Shown: positions 1 to 8,796, counted from the stretch's first letter. The stretch: 64,000 nt of DNA from Nocardioides guangzhouensis (GCF_004519545.1 NZ_SDKM01000002.1:1-64000); one strand, 5' to 3'. Notes: generated by a model not told the origin, from the letters alone. Made by a program: numbers and translations.

Positions 1-24
1 AGCGCCAGCGAGCGTCTCGAAACC
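1..24 (+). repeat. Truncated dispersed palindromic repeat
   Basis: The first 24 bases contain GCCAGCGAGCGTCTCGAAAC. I recall this as the end of an intergenic repeat found in many copies in Nocardioides genomes, but no search was run. The other half would lie before the window. Confidence 0.45.
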
Positions 25-186
25 AAGGCCCCCGGTCGTCGCTCCGGGCATGTCGCACGGTGTGGCCGCCGAGCAGCTGTCCGACCAGAACGCGCGAAAC
101 GCCCGCAGACCTGGCCGCTCGATCCGCAATTTCCGGCCGCTCGGCGCAATTCGGGGCACCTCGGAGGGCAATTCCGGGAACGTCGT
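25..186. other. Non-coding or unresolved left edge
   Basis: No supported gene on either strand. A minus-strand ATG at 51-49 could open a reading frame leaving the window, but it has no Shine-Dalgarno and only 17 codons are visible, so it is not called. Confidence 0.4.
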
Positions 187-219
187 TCTCAGGGCGGGTT
201 CAGGCTGGACTGGCACAGT
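187..219 (+). promoter_or_regulatory. Putative leaderless promoter with response-regulator half-sites
   Basis: Two heptamers, TCTCAGG (187-193) and GTTCAGG (198-204), lie 11 bp apart, one helical turn, as OmpR-family dimers prefer. A weak -10 CACAGT (214-219) sits six bases before the GTG at 226, which lacks a Shine-Dalgarno. Autoregulation by the downstream response regulator is an inference. Confidence 0.4.
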
Positions 220-225
220 AGGTAC

Positions 226-933
226 GTGACCGCCGCCGCCGCCCGTCCCCGCGTGCTCGTCGTCGACGACGACCGGGCCGTCCGCGAGTCCCTCCGGCGG
301 TCCCTCGAGTTCAACGGGTACGACGTGTCCCTGGCCTGCGACGGCGCCGAGGCGCTGGCGGGGATCGCCGGGTTCGGGCCCGACGTCGTGGTGATGGACG
401 TGATGATGCCGCGGCTCGACGGGCTGGAGGCGACCCGGGCGCTGCGGGCCGCGGGCAACGACGTGCCGATCCTCGTCCTGACCGCCCGCGACGCCGTCGG
501 AGACCGGGTCGAGGGGCTCGACGCCGGCGCCGACGACTACCTGACCAAGCCGTTCGCGCTGCAGGAGCTGCTGGCCCGGCTGCGTGCGCTGCTGCGCCGG
601 GTGGTCCCGCACGAGGCGGAGGCGGACGAGACGCTGACCTTCGCCGACCTGAGCCTCGACATCGCCAGCCGCGAGGTGCGGCGCGGCGACCGGGCGATCG
701 AGCTGACCCGCACCGAGTTCACGCTGCTCGAGATGTTCCTGCGCCGCCCCCGCCGGGTGCTGGAGCGCTCGTTCATCCTCGAGGAGGTCTGGGGCTACGA
801 CTTCCCGACCACCGCGAACTCGCTCGAGGTGTACGTCGGCTACCTGCGCCGCAAGACCGAGGCCGAGGGTGAGCCGCGGCTGATCCACACGGTGCGCGGC
901 GTCGGCTACGTCCTCAAGGAGGGCACCGGATGA
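226..933 (+). CDS. OmpR/PhoB-type response regulator (MprA-like)
   Basis: Response regulator of a two-component system, 235 residues. The receiver domain (about 9-125) has the acidic pocket DDD at 14-16, phosphoacceptor Asp58 in VVMDVMMP, Thr86 and Lys108 in TKPF. A winged-helix DNA-binding domain follows (about 140-232) and ends in the usual [11 protein letters not shown]. The GTG start matches the family length and is preceded directly by a -10-like box. The last bases overlap the ATG of the histidine kinase, so the two are translationally coupled. Sequence style is nearest to mycobacterial MprA, but that system's envelope-stress role cannot be assumed here. Confidence 0.95.
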   Translation: MTAAAARPRVLVVDDDRAVRESLRRSLEFNGYDVSLACDGAEALAGIAGFGPDVVVMDVMMPRLDGLEATRALRAAGNDVPILVLTARDAVGDRVEGLDAGADDYLTKPFALQELLARLRALLRRVVPHEAEADETLTFADLSLDIASREVRRGDRAIELTRTEFTLLEMFLRRPRRVLERSFILEEVWGYDFPTTANSLEVYVGYLRRKTEAEGEPRLIHTVRGVGYVLKEGTG

Positions 934-2429
934 CCGCCGGCCCGGGCGCCGGCCCGTCGACGGGCGAGCAGCCCGGCGCGACCGGTTGGGCGACCGGGCT
1001 CGGGGAGCGCAGGGACAACCGTCGCTGGCACTACAAGCGCAGCCTGGCCAGTCGGGTCGGCCTGCTGACCGCGATGGCGGTCGGCATCACGGTCGCGGCC
1101 CTGTCTCTGGGCGTCTACGTCACCGTGCGCATGCAGATGCAGAACTCGATGGACACCTCCCTCCTCGACCGGGCGGAGCAGGCGGCCACCGCGTCGAGGG
1201 TCACGGAGATCACCGCGGAGGTACCGGCCTGGGCGCTGGGCGCGGCCGACGTGCGGATCATCTTCATCACCGAGAACCCCCGTGTGCGGCCCCGGTCGCT
1301 CGACCGCGGCCCGCTGCTCAGCCTCGGCCAGCCCGAGCTCGACGTCGCCGCCGGCCAGGACGCACACTCCATCCGCACCATCACCGCCGAGGGCGGCACC
1401 CGCTACCGCGTGGTCACCGTGCCCACCCAGCCCGGCAACGCGCTGGTCCTGGCGCAGTCGCTGGAGTCGCAGGAGCGGGTCCTGCACAAGCTCGGGATCG
1501 TCATGCTGGTGATGGGCGGGCTGGGCGTGCTCGCGGCCGGGCTGGCCGGCTGGGCAGTGGCCCGCAACGGCCTCCGTCCGGTACGCCGCCTCACCCGCGC
1601 CACCGAGGAGATCGCCCGCACCGAGCACCTGGCCCCGATCGAGGTCGAGGGCAACGACGAGATCGCCCGCCTCTCCTGGTCGTTCAACGCGATGCTCGCG
1701 GCGCTCGCCGCGTCCCGCGACCGGCAGCGGCGCCTCGTCGCGGACGCCGGCCACGAGCTGCGCACCCCGCTGACCTCCCTGCGCACCAACCTGGACCTCC
1801 TGATCCAGGCCGAGCACGGCGCCGGCATCCCCCCGGAGGCCCGGGCCGAGCTGCTCGACGACGTACGCGCCCAGATCGAGGAGATGACCAACCTCATCGG
1901 CGACCTGGTCGAGCTGGCCCGCGACGAGCCGCTCCCGCACGTGGTCGAGACCGTCGAGCTGACCGAGGTGCTGCACCGCGCGGTCGCCCGCGTACGCCGC
2001 CGCGCGCCCGGCGTGGCCTTCGACGTCTCCGCCGACGAGTGGTGGCTGACCGGGGAGTCCTCGGCGCTCGAGCGGGCGGTGACGAACCTGCTCGACAACG
2101 CCGCCAAGTGGAGCCCGGAGTCGGGCACCGTGACCGTCCGGCTGCACGAGGGCGTGCTCACCGTCGCCGACCAGGGGCCCGGCATCTCGGCCGAGGACCT
2201 GCCCCACGTGTTCGACCGGTTCTACCGCTCCAAGGAGTCCCGGGGCATGCCCGGCTCCGGTCTCGGCCTGTCGATCGTCCGGCAGGTGGCGATGCGCCAC
2301 TCCGGCACCGTCGACGCCGCGGTGAACCCCGGCGGCGGAACCTTGATGACGCTGCGCCTCCCCGGCGCACCGTGGCCCCCGCCAGGGTCCGCGCCGGTGC
2401 TCGAGACCGAAGAGGGCCGGACCGCCTGA
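930..2429 (+). CDS. Sensor histidine kinase (MprB-like)
   Basis: Membrane-bound partner of the preceding regulator, 499 residues, with the ATG overlapping its stop. A cytoplasmic N-tail of about 40 residues leads to a membrane helix (about 45-70), an extracytoplasmic sensor of about 120 residues and a second helix (about 188-210). A HAMP linker follows, then the HisKA box [17 protein letters not shown] with phospho-acceptor His275. The HATPase domain carries the N box (LLDNAAKW), the G1 box DQGPGI and the G2 box GSGLGLSIV. The extracytoplasmic domain gives no clue to the signal. Confidence 0.95.
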   Translation: MTAGPGAGPSTGEQPGATGWATGLGERRDNRRWHYKRSLASRVGLLTAMAVGITVAALSLGVYVTVRMQMQNSMDTSLLDRAEQAATASRVTEITAEVPAWALGAADVRIIFITENPRVRPRSLDRGPLLSLGQPELDVAAGQDAHSIRTITAEGGTRYRVVTVPTQPGNALVLAQSLESQERVLHKLGIVMLVMGGLGVLAAGLAGWAVARNGLRPVRRLTRATEEIARTEHLAPIEVEGNDEIARLSWSFNAMLAALAASRDRQRRLVADAGHELRTPLTSLRTNLDLLIQAEHGAGIPPEARAELLDDVRAQIEEMTNLIGDLVELARDEPLPHVVETVELTEVLHRAVARVRRRAPGVAFDVSADEWWLTGESSALERAVTNLLDNAAKWSPESGTVTVRLHEGVLTVADQGPGISAEDLPHVFDRFYRSKESRGMPGSGLGLSIVRQVAMRHSGTVDAAVNPGGGTLMTLRLPGAPWPPPGSAPVLETEEGRTA

Positions 2430-2516
2430 GGTCGCGACTCCCGCCCGGGGTAGGCGTCGGATGACGGCTCCGCCCGCGGAGCTCCGTCTCGGCTACCTTT
2501 CGGGAAGGAGGCGCAG

Positions 2517-3185
2517 ATGAGCGAGCAGGGCTGGCGCGAGTTCCTCGCGGCCGAGGGTGTCGAGGACTGGGTCGTCCTGCACGGCGGCGCCGCGGCGGTG
2601 TTCCGCGTCCTGTCGCTCGGGGAGGCTGCCCGGCTGGCCTCGACGGTCGCCGACGTCCCGGGCATCGCCGACGCGGGGGTGCTGATCACGATCGGCGCCG
2701 AGCGCGTCACCGTGCGGCTGACGCGGGGCGTCGAGCGGCTGGAACGGCGGCACGTCGACCTGGCGCGCGGTGTCTCGGCGGTCGCCCGCGAGCACGGGGC
2801 CGTTGCCGACCGCGCCGCCGTCCAGGAGGTCCAGCTCGCCGTCGCCGCGCGGCCCGACGACCTCGACGTCGGGTTCTGGCGTGCCGCCCTCGGGTACGCC
2901 CCGCTGGCCGAGGACAACGCTGTCGACCCGCTGGGGCACGGATCGACGGTCTGGATGCAGGACCTCGACCCGGGCCGGCCGTTGCGCCACGCCATGCACG
3001 TCGACGTCTCCGTGGCCCGCGAGCAGGCCGAGGATCGGGTTGCGTCGGCGCTGGCAGCCGGCGGGCGGATGGTGGACGACTCGAGCGCCCCCCGGTACTG
3101 GACCCTCAGCGACCGGGCCGGCAACCGGGTGTGCATCTGCGCCTGGCCCGACGGCGCCCCCTGGCCCGGTTCCACGACGGCTTGA
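2517..3185 (+). CDS. VOC protein with an N-terminal pterin-dehydratase-like domain
   Basis: A 222-residue protein in two parts. Residues about 1-95 resemble pterin-4a-carbinolamine dehydratase in length and pattern but lack its His-His-Pro active-site signature, so that activity is doubtful. Residues about 100-218 form a glyoxalase/VOC domain (WTLSDRAGNRVCIC near the end). The start follows a strong Shine-Dalgarno, GGAAGGAGG. This two-domain layout occurs in actinobacterial VOC proteins of unknown substrate. The stop codon overlaps the promoter of the ABC operon downstream. Confidence 0.8.
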   Translation: MSEQGWREFLAAEGVEDWVVLHGGAAAVFRVLSLGEAARLASTVADVPGIADAGVLITIGAERVTVRLTRGVERLERRHVDLARGVSAVAREHGAVADRAAVQEVQLAVAARPDDLDVGFWRAALGYAPLAEDNAVDPLGHGSTVWMQDLDPGRPLRHAMHVDVSVAREQAEDRVASALAAGGRMVDDSSAPRYWTLSDRAGNRVCICAWPDGAPWPGSTTA

Positions 3186-3212
3186 CCTTGACGCAGCGTC
3201 AACCTTGCACGC
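3182..3212 (+). promoter_or_regulatory. MerR-type operator in the ABC exporter promoter
   Basis: A -35 TTGACC (3182-3187) is followed by the palindrome TTGACGCAGCGTCAA (3188-3202, 7-bp arms around one A). The -10 region falls near 3207-3212, a spacer of about 19 bp, typical of promoters that MerR activators untwist. The ATG at 3220 is 7-8 nt further on with no Shine-Dalgarno, so the mRNA is probably leaderless. The MerR gene at 4811 is the likely regulator. Confidence 0.65.
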
Positions 3213-3219
3213 TGGTCCC

Positions 3220-3996
3220 ATGACCACTCCAGAGACCGCCATCGAGGTCGCCGGGATCACGAAGTCGTACGGCGACAACGCGGTGCTGCGCGGCATCGAC
3301 CTCACCGTCCCCGCCGGCACCGTCTACGCCCTGCTGGGACCCAACGGCGCCGGCAAGACCACCATGGTCCGCATCCTCTCGACCCTCGTCGCCGCGGACG
3401 ACGGAACGGCCCGCGTCGCCGAGTACGACGTGCGGACCGAGCCCCACGGCGTACGCCGCGCGATCGGCGTGACCGGGCAGTTCTCGGCGATCGACGACCT
3501 GCTGACAGGCCGCGAGAACCTGCGGCTCATGGCCGACCTCGCGCACCAGCCCGCGCGCGAGGCCGCCGCCCGGGTCGACGGGCTGCTCGTCCGGTTCGGG
3601 CTGACCGACGCCGCCGACCGACGTGCGGCGACGTACTCCGGCGGCATGAAGCGCCGGCTCGACCTCGCCATGACGCTGGTCGGCCGGCCGCGGCTGATCT
3701 TCCTCGACGAACCGACCACGGGGCTCGACCCGCGCAGCCGGCGCGACCTGTGGCAGATCGTGCGCGAGCTGCTCGCGGACGGCGTGACGGTCTTCCTCAC
3801 CACGCAGTACCTCGAGGAGGCCGACCAGCTCGCCCACACCGTCGGGCTGCTGGACGGCGGACGCCTCGTCGCCGAGGGCACGCCCGCCGAGCTCAAGGCC
3901 GCGGCCGGCGGCGAGACCCTCGACGACGTGTTCCTGGCGCTCACCGGCCACGCCGCCACTCCCGACCACGACGACGAGACGGAGGCCCTCCGGTGA
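3220..3996 (+). CDS. ABC exporter ATP-binding protein (DrrA-like)
   Basis: ATPase of a daunorubicin-resistance-type exporter, 258 residues. It has Walker A GPNGAGKTT, the signature YSGGMKRRLDLAM, Walker B LIFLDEPTTGLD and the switch His region after FLTTQYLEEADQLAH. The C-terminal tail GETLDDVFLALTGH is typical of DrrA. I chose the ATG at 3220 because MTTPETAIEVAGITKSYGD matches the family N-terminus and the MerR operator sits just upstream. The stop overlaps the GTG of the permease (GTGA). The substrate is unknown; regulation by a drug-sensing MerR suggests export of toxic small molecules. Confidence 0.95.
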   Translation: MTTPETAIEVAGITKSYGDNAVLRGIDLTVPAGTVYALLGPNGAGKTTMVRILSTLVAADDGTARVAEYDVRTEPHGVRRAIGVTGQFSAIDDLLTGRENLRLMADLAHQPAREAAARVDGLLVRFGLTDAADRRAATYSGGMKRRLDLAMTLVGRPRLIFLDEPTTGLDPRSRRDLWQIVRELLADGVTVFLTTQYLEEADQLAHTVGLLDGGRLVAEGTPAELKAAAGGETLDDVFLALTGHAATPDHDDETEALR

Positions 3997-4806
3997 GCAC
4001 CATGACGACTGCGCTGTCCTTGGGCGTCCGCGACTCGGCCACGCTGACGCGGCGCAACCTCAAGCACCTGGTCCGCTACCCGTCGCTCACGGTGACGATC
4101 ATCGCGATGCCGGTGATCTTCCTGCTGCTGTTCGTCTACGTCTTCGGCGGCACGCTGGGCGCCGGGCTGCCCGGAGGGGCCGGCAGTGCCGACCCGCGGG
4201 CCGACTACCTGCACTACCTCACCCCCGCCATCCTCGTGATGACGGTGGTGGCGGTGGCACAGAGCACCGCGATCCTGATCGCGAGGGACGCGACCGAGGG
4301 GATCATCGACCGGTTCAAGACGTTGCCGATCGCCCGGTCGGCGCCGTTGACCTCGCACGTGCTGGCCGCGATGGTGCAGACGACCTTCGCCCTGGCCGTG
4401 GTCCTCGCCGTCGCGTTCGCGATCGGCTACCGCAGCGGCGCCTCGCTCGCCGGGTGGGCCGGCGCCGCCGGCATCCTCCTGCTGATGGGCTGGGCCGTGA
4501 CCTGGCTGTGCGTGTCGATCGGGCTGGCGAGCGGCAGCGTCGAGGCAGCCAGCAACGCGCCGATGCCGCTGATCCTGCTGCCGTTCCTCTCCAGCGCGTT
4601 CGTGCCGACCGACTCGATGCCGGCCGGGCTAGCCTGGTTCGCCGCGCACCAGCCGTTCACCCCGATCATCGAGACCCTGCGCGCCTGCCTCGACGGGCGG
4701 GACCCGGGTGCCGACGCGTGGTGGGGCGATCTGCTGGTGCGTGGCGATCAGCGTGGTCTGCTTCTGGTGGGCCGGCCGGGTCTTCGGTCGGGTTCGGGCA
4801 GTCTGA
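3993..4806 (+). CDS. DrrB-like ABC permease with an apparent 1-base frameshift
   Basis: ABC-2 membrane permease, partner of the preceding ATPase. It has about six hydrophobic segments and the conserved region after YLTPAILVMTV; the start is GTG 3993 or ATG 4002. The frame is intact to about 4721. There, the four Gs at 4723-4726 appear to contain one extra G. Removing one restores AICWCVAISVVCFWWAG and a stop at 4804-4806, the normal DrrB C-terminus, four bases before the MerR start. Without correction the frame runs to 4955 through unrelated residues and overlaps merR by 145 bases. Either a sequencing error or a recent inactivating mutation. Confidence 0.85.
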
Positions 4807-4810
4807 ACCC

Positions 4811-5611
4811 ATGCTCACGATCAGCCAGCTCGCGTCGTACGCCGGGGTCACGGTGCGCGCGGTGCGGCACTACCACCACGTCGGGCTGCTGCCCGAGCCG
4901 GAGCGGGACCGCTCCGGCTACCGCACGTACGGCGCGGGCGACGTCGTCCGCCTGATCCGGATCCGCACCCTGGCCGAGGCCGGCGTACCCCTGTCCCGGG
5001 TGCAGGAGCTGCTCGACTCCACCCCCGCCGAGTTCGCCGACGCGGTCACCCGTGTCGACGTCGAGCTCCGGGCGCGGATCCGCGAGCTGCAGGAGCACCG
5101 CCGGCGGATCGCCCGGCTCGCCGACGGCGACTCGCTCGCCGTACCGCCCGAGGTCGTCACCTACCTCGACAAGCTGCGCGCCAGCGGTGCGTCGCAGGCC
5201 ATGGTCGAGGGCGAGCGCGACGGCTGGATCCTCATTGCTGCCCGCTGGCCGGACAAGATCCCCGCGTTCATGGCCGACAAGACCGCCCAGCTCGACGACC
5301 CGCGGACCGTGCAGCTCTACCGTCTGCTCGACGATATGGTCGCAACCGGCATGGACGACGACAGGCTGACTGCCGTCGCCGACCTGATGGTCGAGATGAT
5401 GGAGGAGTCCGCCCAGCGCGGTGACCTGGACCGACAGGACGAGGACCTCGGGGACGACGCCTTCATCGGCCTCATGGACTCGTTCGCGACCGACGCCCAC
5501 CCCATGGTGGAGCGCCTCCAGGAGCTGCTCGCCGAGCGTGGCTGGTCCGGCTGGAGCCGCATGGAGCGCACCCCCGAACCCTCCACCACCCGACGCCGCA
5601 CCCGTCGTTGA
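4811..5611 (+). CDS. MerR-family transcriptional regulator
   Basis: A 266-residue one-component activator. The N-terminal winged helix begins MLTISQLASYAGVTVRAVRHYHHVG, and a coiled helix for dimerisation spans about 70-110. A roughly 150-residue C-terminal domain, rich in acidic helices, probably binds the inducer; no metal-binding Cys set is visible, so this is a drug-sensing rather than metal-sensing type. It starts four bases after the corrected permease stop. The palindrome at 3188-3202 is its probable operator, which would make the operon autoregulated. Confidence 0.92.
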   Translation: MLTISQLASYAGVTVRAVRHYHHVGLLPEPERDRSGYRTYGAGDVVRLIRIRTLAEAGVPLSRVQELLDSTPAEFADAVTRVDVELRARIRELQEHRRRIARLADGDSLAVPPEVVTYLDKLRASGASQAMVEGERDGWILIAARWPDKIPAFMADKTAQLDDPRTVQLYRLLDDMVATGMDDDRLTAVADLMVEMMEESAQRGDLDRQDEDLGDDAFIGLMDSFATDAHPMVERLQELLAERGWSGWSRMERTPEPSTTRRRTRR

Positions 5612-5657
5612 CCTGCTCGGCCGCGGGCTCCACGGGGGCAGGAGGCCAGACGAGGTG

Positions 5658-6803
5658 TCAGCCGAGCTGTCGCAGGGTGTCGGAGATCGCGGCCTCGTCG
5701 TCGACCGGGATCCGCTGCCAGGACGCGCCCTGGTCGAGGCTCACGTGGAGGAAGAGCCGCCCACCGGTGTTCTCGATCGCGGCCATCCGTCCCGGCCGGA
5801 GCCACCCGGCAGGGAACATGTTCTCGCGCAGGTAGGTGAAGTCGTCTTCGCCGAAGGCCCCGTCGAAGCCCGTGCCGCATTCGAGCTCGTGCTCGCTGTA
5901 CGAGCCTCCGTCCCCGTAGAACTCGCCAGTCCCCCAGTGCACGGTGCAGTCGTGGTAGACGAACCACAGGGACTCGTCGGGGTTGGGGCCCCAGCTGAGG
6001 CCGGCCTCCGGCCACCACGCTCCGAGGTCGCGCAGCACGCGATCGCGGTCCTCGGCGCTCCGCGCGAGTGCCATCGGCCGCAGCGTGCCCGCAGCCTCGT
6101 CGAGGACGAATGGGTGCGTGGTGCCTTCCGAGCCCCCGGGCTCGAAGTTGACGGTGACCGCGCCGGGTCCGGAGGCCGCAGTGACCGGGTCGTCGATCAG
6201 CGAGCGCAGCCGACGCTCGGTGCCGTCGGCGCGCAGCAGACGGTAGTCGGCAGCGTCGAGGTTCGCGCCCGCCGGCGGAGGCTGGAAGACGAGAACTGCG
6301 TCGTCGGCGACCGCCGTGAGGCTGTACGACGACTGGCCGTCGACGCCGAACAGCGCGGACTGCCCGGCCTGGGCCACCTCGAGCGCGAAGTGCGAGTGTC
6401 CGCGCCGGATCGGGCCGTCGACGTCGGGCCCACAGACAGCCCGGGGCCCGTCGCAGACGGCGTACGACCGGACGGTGATCCCGGACGCCGTCACGTCCTC
6501 GGCGTCGACTGTTCCCTCGGCGCGGATCCGCTCGAGCGACCACGCGTCATCCGTCGGTGAAGGACCTCGGGTAGGGCTCGGACCGGTCGGTTCGATGCGA
6601 TCCCCGGCCTGCGGTCCGCCGGCCGCGACGGCGGCAGCTCCCACCACTCCCACGACGACGGCCGCGGCGACTCCGACGACCAGGGTCCGGCGGCGGCGGA
6701 GCCTCCGCTCCCCACGAAATGCGTCCGCGCCGGGAGGGGTGTCGGGGGCCTGGATGTGGTCGTGCAGGTCCACGAGCCGGGTGATGACGTCGTCGTCGAT
6801 CAT
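5658..6803 (-). CDS. Membrane-anchored protein coupled to a SigE-family sigma factor
   Basis: A 381-residue protein of unknown family. A short cytoplasmic N-terminus (about 1-40, with RRLRRRRT) precedes one membrane helix (about 42-65); the remaining ~310 residues are predicted outside the membrane. Its ATG overlaps the sigma-factor stop (ATGA). That layout suggests an anti-sigma or signal-sensing role, but no zinc-binding anti-sigma motif is visible, so the function is inferred only from position. Confidence 0.75.
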   Translation of the reverse strand: MIDDDVITRLVDLHDHIQAPDTPPGADAFRGERRLRRRRTLVVGVAAAVVVGVVGAAAVAAGGPQAGDRIEPTGPSPTRGPSPTDDAWSLERIRAEGTVDAEDVTASGITVRSYAVCDGPRAVCGPDVDGPIRRGHSHFALEVAQAGQSALFGVDGQSSYSLTAVADDAVLVFQPPPAGANLDAADYRLLRADGTERRLRSLIDDPVTAASGPGAVTVNFEPGGSEGTTHPFVLDEAAGTLRPMALARSAEDRDRVLRDLGAWWPEAGLSWGPNPDESLWFVYHDCTVHWGTGEFYGDGGSYSEHELECGTGFDGAFGEDDFTYLRENMFPAGWLRPGRMAAIENTGGRLFLHVSLDQGASWQRIPVDDEAAISDTLRQLG

Positions 6804-7312
6804 CGCTCTTCTCCTTGCAGCGAGGTCGTGCCGAAGTCGGAGGTAAGGGCGCGGCGCAGCGCGGCGAGGGCGTCCCTGGTCTGGCTCTTGACGGTGCTGG
6901 TACTGATGCCGAGCTCGGCGGCGGTCGCCTCGACCGAGAGGTCCCAGATGTGCCGCAGGACGATGACCCTGCGCTGCCCGGGCGGCAGGCGCCGGATCGC
7001 CGTCCAGATCACGTCAGCGTCCTCGGCGGTCATCCCCGGCTCGAGAGCCAGGTCGACGGAGGTCGTGGTGGTCGACTCGCGGCGCCAGGGACGCCGACGG
7101 TCGCTGTAGTGGCTGTTGACCAGGATCCGGCGGACGTACCCCTCGACGTTGTCGGCACGGCTCACCCGGGGCCAGTTTGCGTACAGCCTGGCCAGCGTGT
7201 CCTGGACGATGTCCTCAGCCCGGTGCGGGTCACCGCACAGCAGGCAAGCGGTGCGGAAGAGCGTTGCCCGCCGGGCTGCCACGTAGGCGCTGAAGGCTGG
7301 TTCGCGGTCCAT
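6800..7312 (-). CDS. SigE-family (ECF) RNA polymerase sigma factor
   Basis: A 170-residue sigma factor. Region 2 is at about 10-75 (FRTACLLCGDPHRAEDIVQDTLARLY). Region 4, with its helix-turn-helix, is at about 105-160 (LSVEATAAELGISTSTVKSQTRDAL). This is the short SigE/SigE70 type common in Actinobacteria, not mycobacterial SigE. It is followed by an overlapping gene for a membrane protein that may control it. Target promoters are not identifiable. Confidence 0.93.
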   Translation of the reverse strand: MDREPAFSAYVAARRATLFRTACLLCGDPHRAEDIVQDTLARLYANWPRVSRADNVEGYVRRILVNSHYSDRRRPWRRESTTTTSVDLALEPGMTAEDADVIWTAIRRLPPGQRRVIVLRHIWDLSVEATAAELGISTSTVKSQTRDALAALRRALTSDFGTTSLQGEER

Positions 7313-7619
7313 CGGGCCCCCTTTCGCGTCCCTGACGCACGCAGACGCGTCTCAGGACGGGTCGCGCGAAAGAATTGGCGATGCTTCCTGGAAGTGTCGC
7401 ACCGCCCGCGCGAGCGTGGCGGGCCGAGGGCGCCACTCCAACCACGACCGACGGACCTCTGCAGGGCTGCCTCGAGAGCCAGCCGGGTGTGGCCAACCCA
7501 CCCCCAAATGTGTGGCTGGCAGGCCCGGCCGGCCGGTCTGCACGACCGCGCGTGAGCCGCCCGGGTCACTAGCGTTCCTGGCACGTCGAACGTCGACGAA
7601 GCCGGACCAGGAGCCAGTC
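7313..7619. other. Intergenic region between sigE-like and small-protein genes
   Basis: 307 bases without a gene. It holds an inverted repeat, GCCAGCC (7478-7484) and GGCTGGC (7514-7520), two GTGTGGC copies between and beside the arms, and a -10 box TAGCGT (7570-7575) for the small protein. An AGGAG Shine-Dalgarno lies at 7609-7613. Confidence 0.5.
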
Positions 7620-7760
7620 ATGAACATGCACTACGAGCTCGCCAAGACCGAGATCGCCACCCGCCTGCACCACGCCGAGTCCCGCCGCTCAGCCAGGCAC
7701 GCGCGCACCCGGCAGCGGCAGGATCTCAGGCCGCGGTGGCAGCGATTCCGCTCCACCTGA
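7620..7760 (+). CDS. 46-residue basic protein of unknown function
   Basis: MNMHYELAKTEIATR opens a 46-residue protein with a mixed N-terminal helix and an Arg/His-rich C-terminal half. ATG 7620 has a good Shine-Dalgarno (AGGAG, six bases upstream) and a likely promoter at 7570. I recall similar short proteins opening with an MN..YELxKxEIA-like pattern in related actinobacteria, without known function. The inverted repeat upstream suggests regulated expression. It is too small to assign. Confidence 0.65.
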   Translation: MNMHYELAKTEIATRLHHAESRRSARHARTRQRQDLRPRWQRFRST

Positions 7761-7776
7761 CCCCAATGGAGGACGT

Positions 7777-7806
7777 TTGTTCCCATGCGCACCATGGCTG
7801 GATACT
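7777..7806 (+). promoter_or_regulatory. Putative leaderless promoter of the kinase gene
   Basis: TTGTTC (7777-7782) and GATACT (7801-7806) are separated by 18 bp, and six bases later comes the GTG at 7813. The spacing predicts transcription starting at or next to that codon. Confidence 0.5.
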
Positions 7807-7812
7807 GCCCCG

Positions 7813-8331
7813 GTGGGTGTCCGCAACTATCTCGTCGAGGGCGTCTCCGGAACGGGGAAGACCTCGGTGTGCCGAGAGCTGAACCGGCGTGGCTACCAGG
7901 CCATCCACGGCGACAGGGAGCTCGCGTACCAGGGCGACCCCGAGACGGGTGAGGCGACCGACACCGCTACGCACCAGCACCACATCTGGGACGTGGGGCG
8001 GGTGCGGGCTCTGGTGGCAGAGCATCAGGAGCCCGTCACCTTCTTCTGCGGGGGCTCCCGCAACTTCTCGACGTTCATCGACCTGTTCGACGAGGTCTTC
8101 GTCCTCGACATCGATCTCGAGACCCTGCACCGGCGGCTCGGCCAGCGCCCGCAAGACGAGTGGGGATCGAAACCATCCGAGCGCGACCTCATCCTCCGAC
8201 TCCATCGGACCAAGGAAGACATCCCGGGTACTGGCGTGGTGATCGATGCGACGCGACCGCTCACGGACGTGGTCGACGAGATCCTTCGTCAGGTGGAGCT
8301 GTCCGACGCTGGCCGGGACCACGCCGGTTGA
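7813..8331 (+). CDS. P-loop nucleoside/nucleotide-kinase-like protein
   Basis: A 172-residue AAA/kinase-fold protein with Walker A GVSGTGKTS at residues 10-18. HGDRELAYQGDPETGE and FFCGGSRNFSTFIDLFD are conserved in a shikimate/adenylate-kinase-like family of unassigned substrate. GTG 7813 places the P-loop at the usual distance from the N-terminus and fits a leaderless promoter. An alternative TTG at 7777 has GGAGG four bases upstream and adds 12 residues. The phosphate acceptor cannot be read from sequence. Confidence 0.8.
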   Translation: MGVRNYLVEGVSGTGKTSVCRELNRRGYQAIHGDRELAYQGDPETGEATDTATHQHHIWDVGRVRALVAEHQEPVTFFCGGSRNFSTFIDLFDEVFVLDIDLETLHRRLGQRPQDEWGSKPSERDLILRLHRTKEDIPGTGVVIDATRPLTDVVDEILRQVELSDAGRDHAG

Positions 8332-8400
8332 TGTCGTGCCGCCCACGACTGCGCCACGATCGACACTGCGTCGGAGCACGCGGCTGCGGGAGGACTGGTC

Positions 8401-8796
8401 ATGAGGTTGTCATGCGCGAGGACGGGGCTCGCTGCGTTCGCCTGCGCGGGCCTGGCCGCGGTCGCGGGTTGTGCGGACGCCGTCCACGAGCAGTGGGAAT
8501 CACGCGAGCCACTTCCCAGCTGCGGCACCGTGCAACTTCGACACGGTGAGTCACTGGAGTCCCGGGGCACGGAGCAGGTCCAGTGTCTTCGCGTCGCACT
8601 GGACTCCGGTCGGGGAGGGGAGCTGCGCATCGAGTACCCCACCGCTGAGGGTGACCCCGTCACGGAGTACTACAGGGTCACTCCCGAGGGCACGACGGAG
8701 GTGTACACCGACGCCACGAAGGACACGAACAGCGATCAACGGTGGAGCTACGGCGAGTGCGACCGGCCCACGTCGGTGCTGGATGTCGCCTGCTGA
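8401..8796 (+). CDS. Small secreted lipoprotein, unknown function
   Basis: A 131-residue protein with a lipoprotein signal peptide: basic start (MRLSCAR), hydrophobic core and lipobox AVAGC with Cys24. The mature domain holds several more cysteines (in PSCG, VQCL, GECD and VAC), suggesting disulfides. No family recognised. It stands alone between the kinase gene and the YceH fusion gene. Confidence 0.7.
   Translation: MRLSCARTGLAAFACAGLAAVAGCADAVHEQWESREPLPSCGTVQLRHGESLESRGTEQVQCLRVALDSGRGGELRIEYPTAEGDPVTEYYRVTPEGTTEVYTDATKDTNSDQRWSYGECDRPTSVLDVAC

Noticed and set aside
1..51. Minus-strand gene beginning at 51 and leaving the window
   Set aside because: Only 17 codons visible, no Shine-Dalgarno, and much of it is the repeat-like sequence.
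7777..7812. TTG start for the P-loop kinase
   Set aside because: Shine-Dalgarno spacing is short and the added residues do not fit the family; GTG 7813 fits a leaderless promoter. It remains possible.
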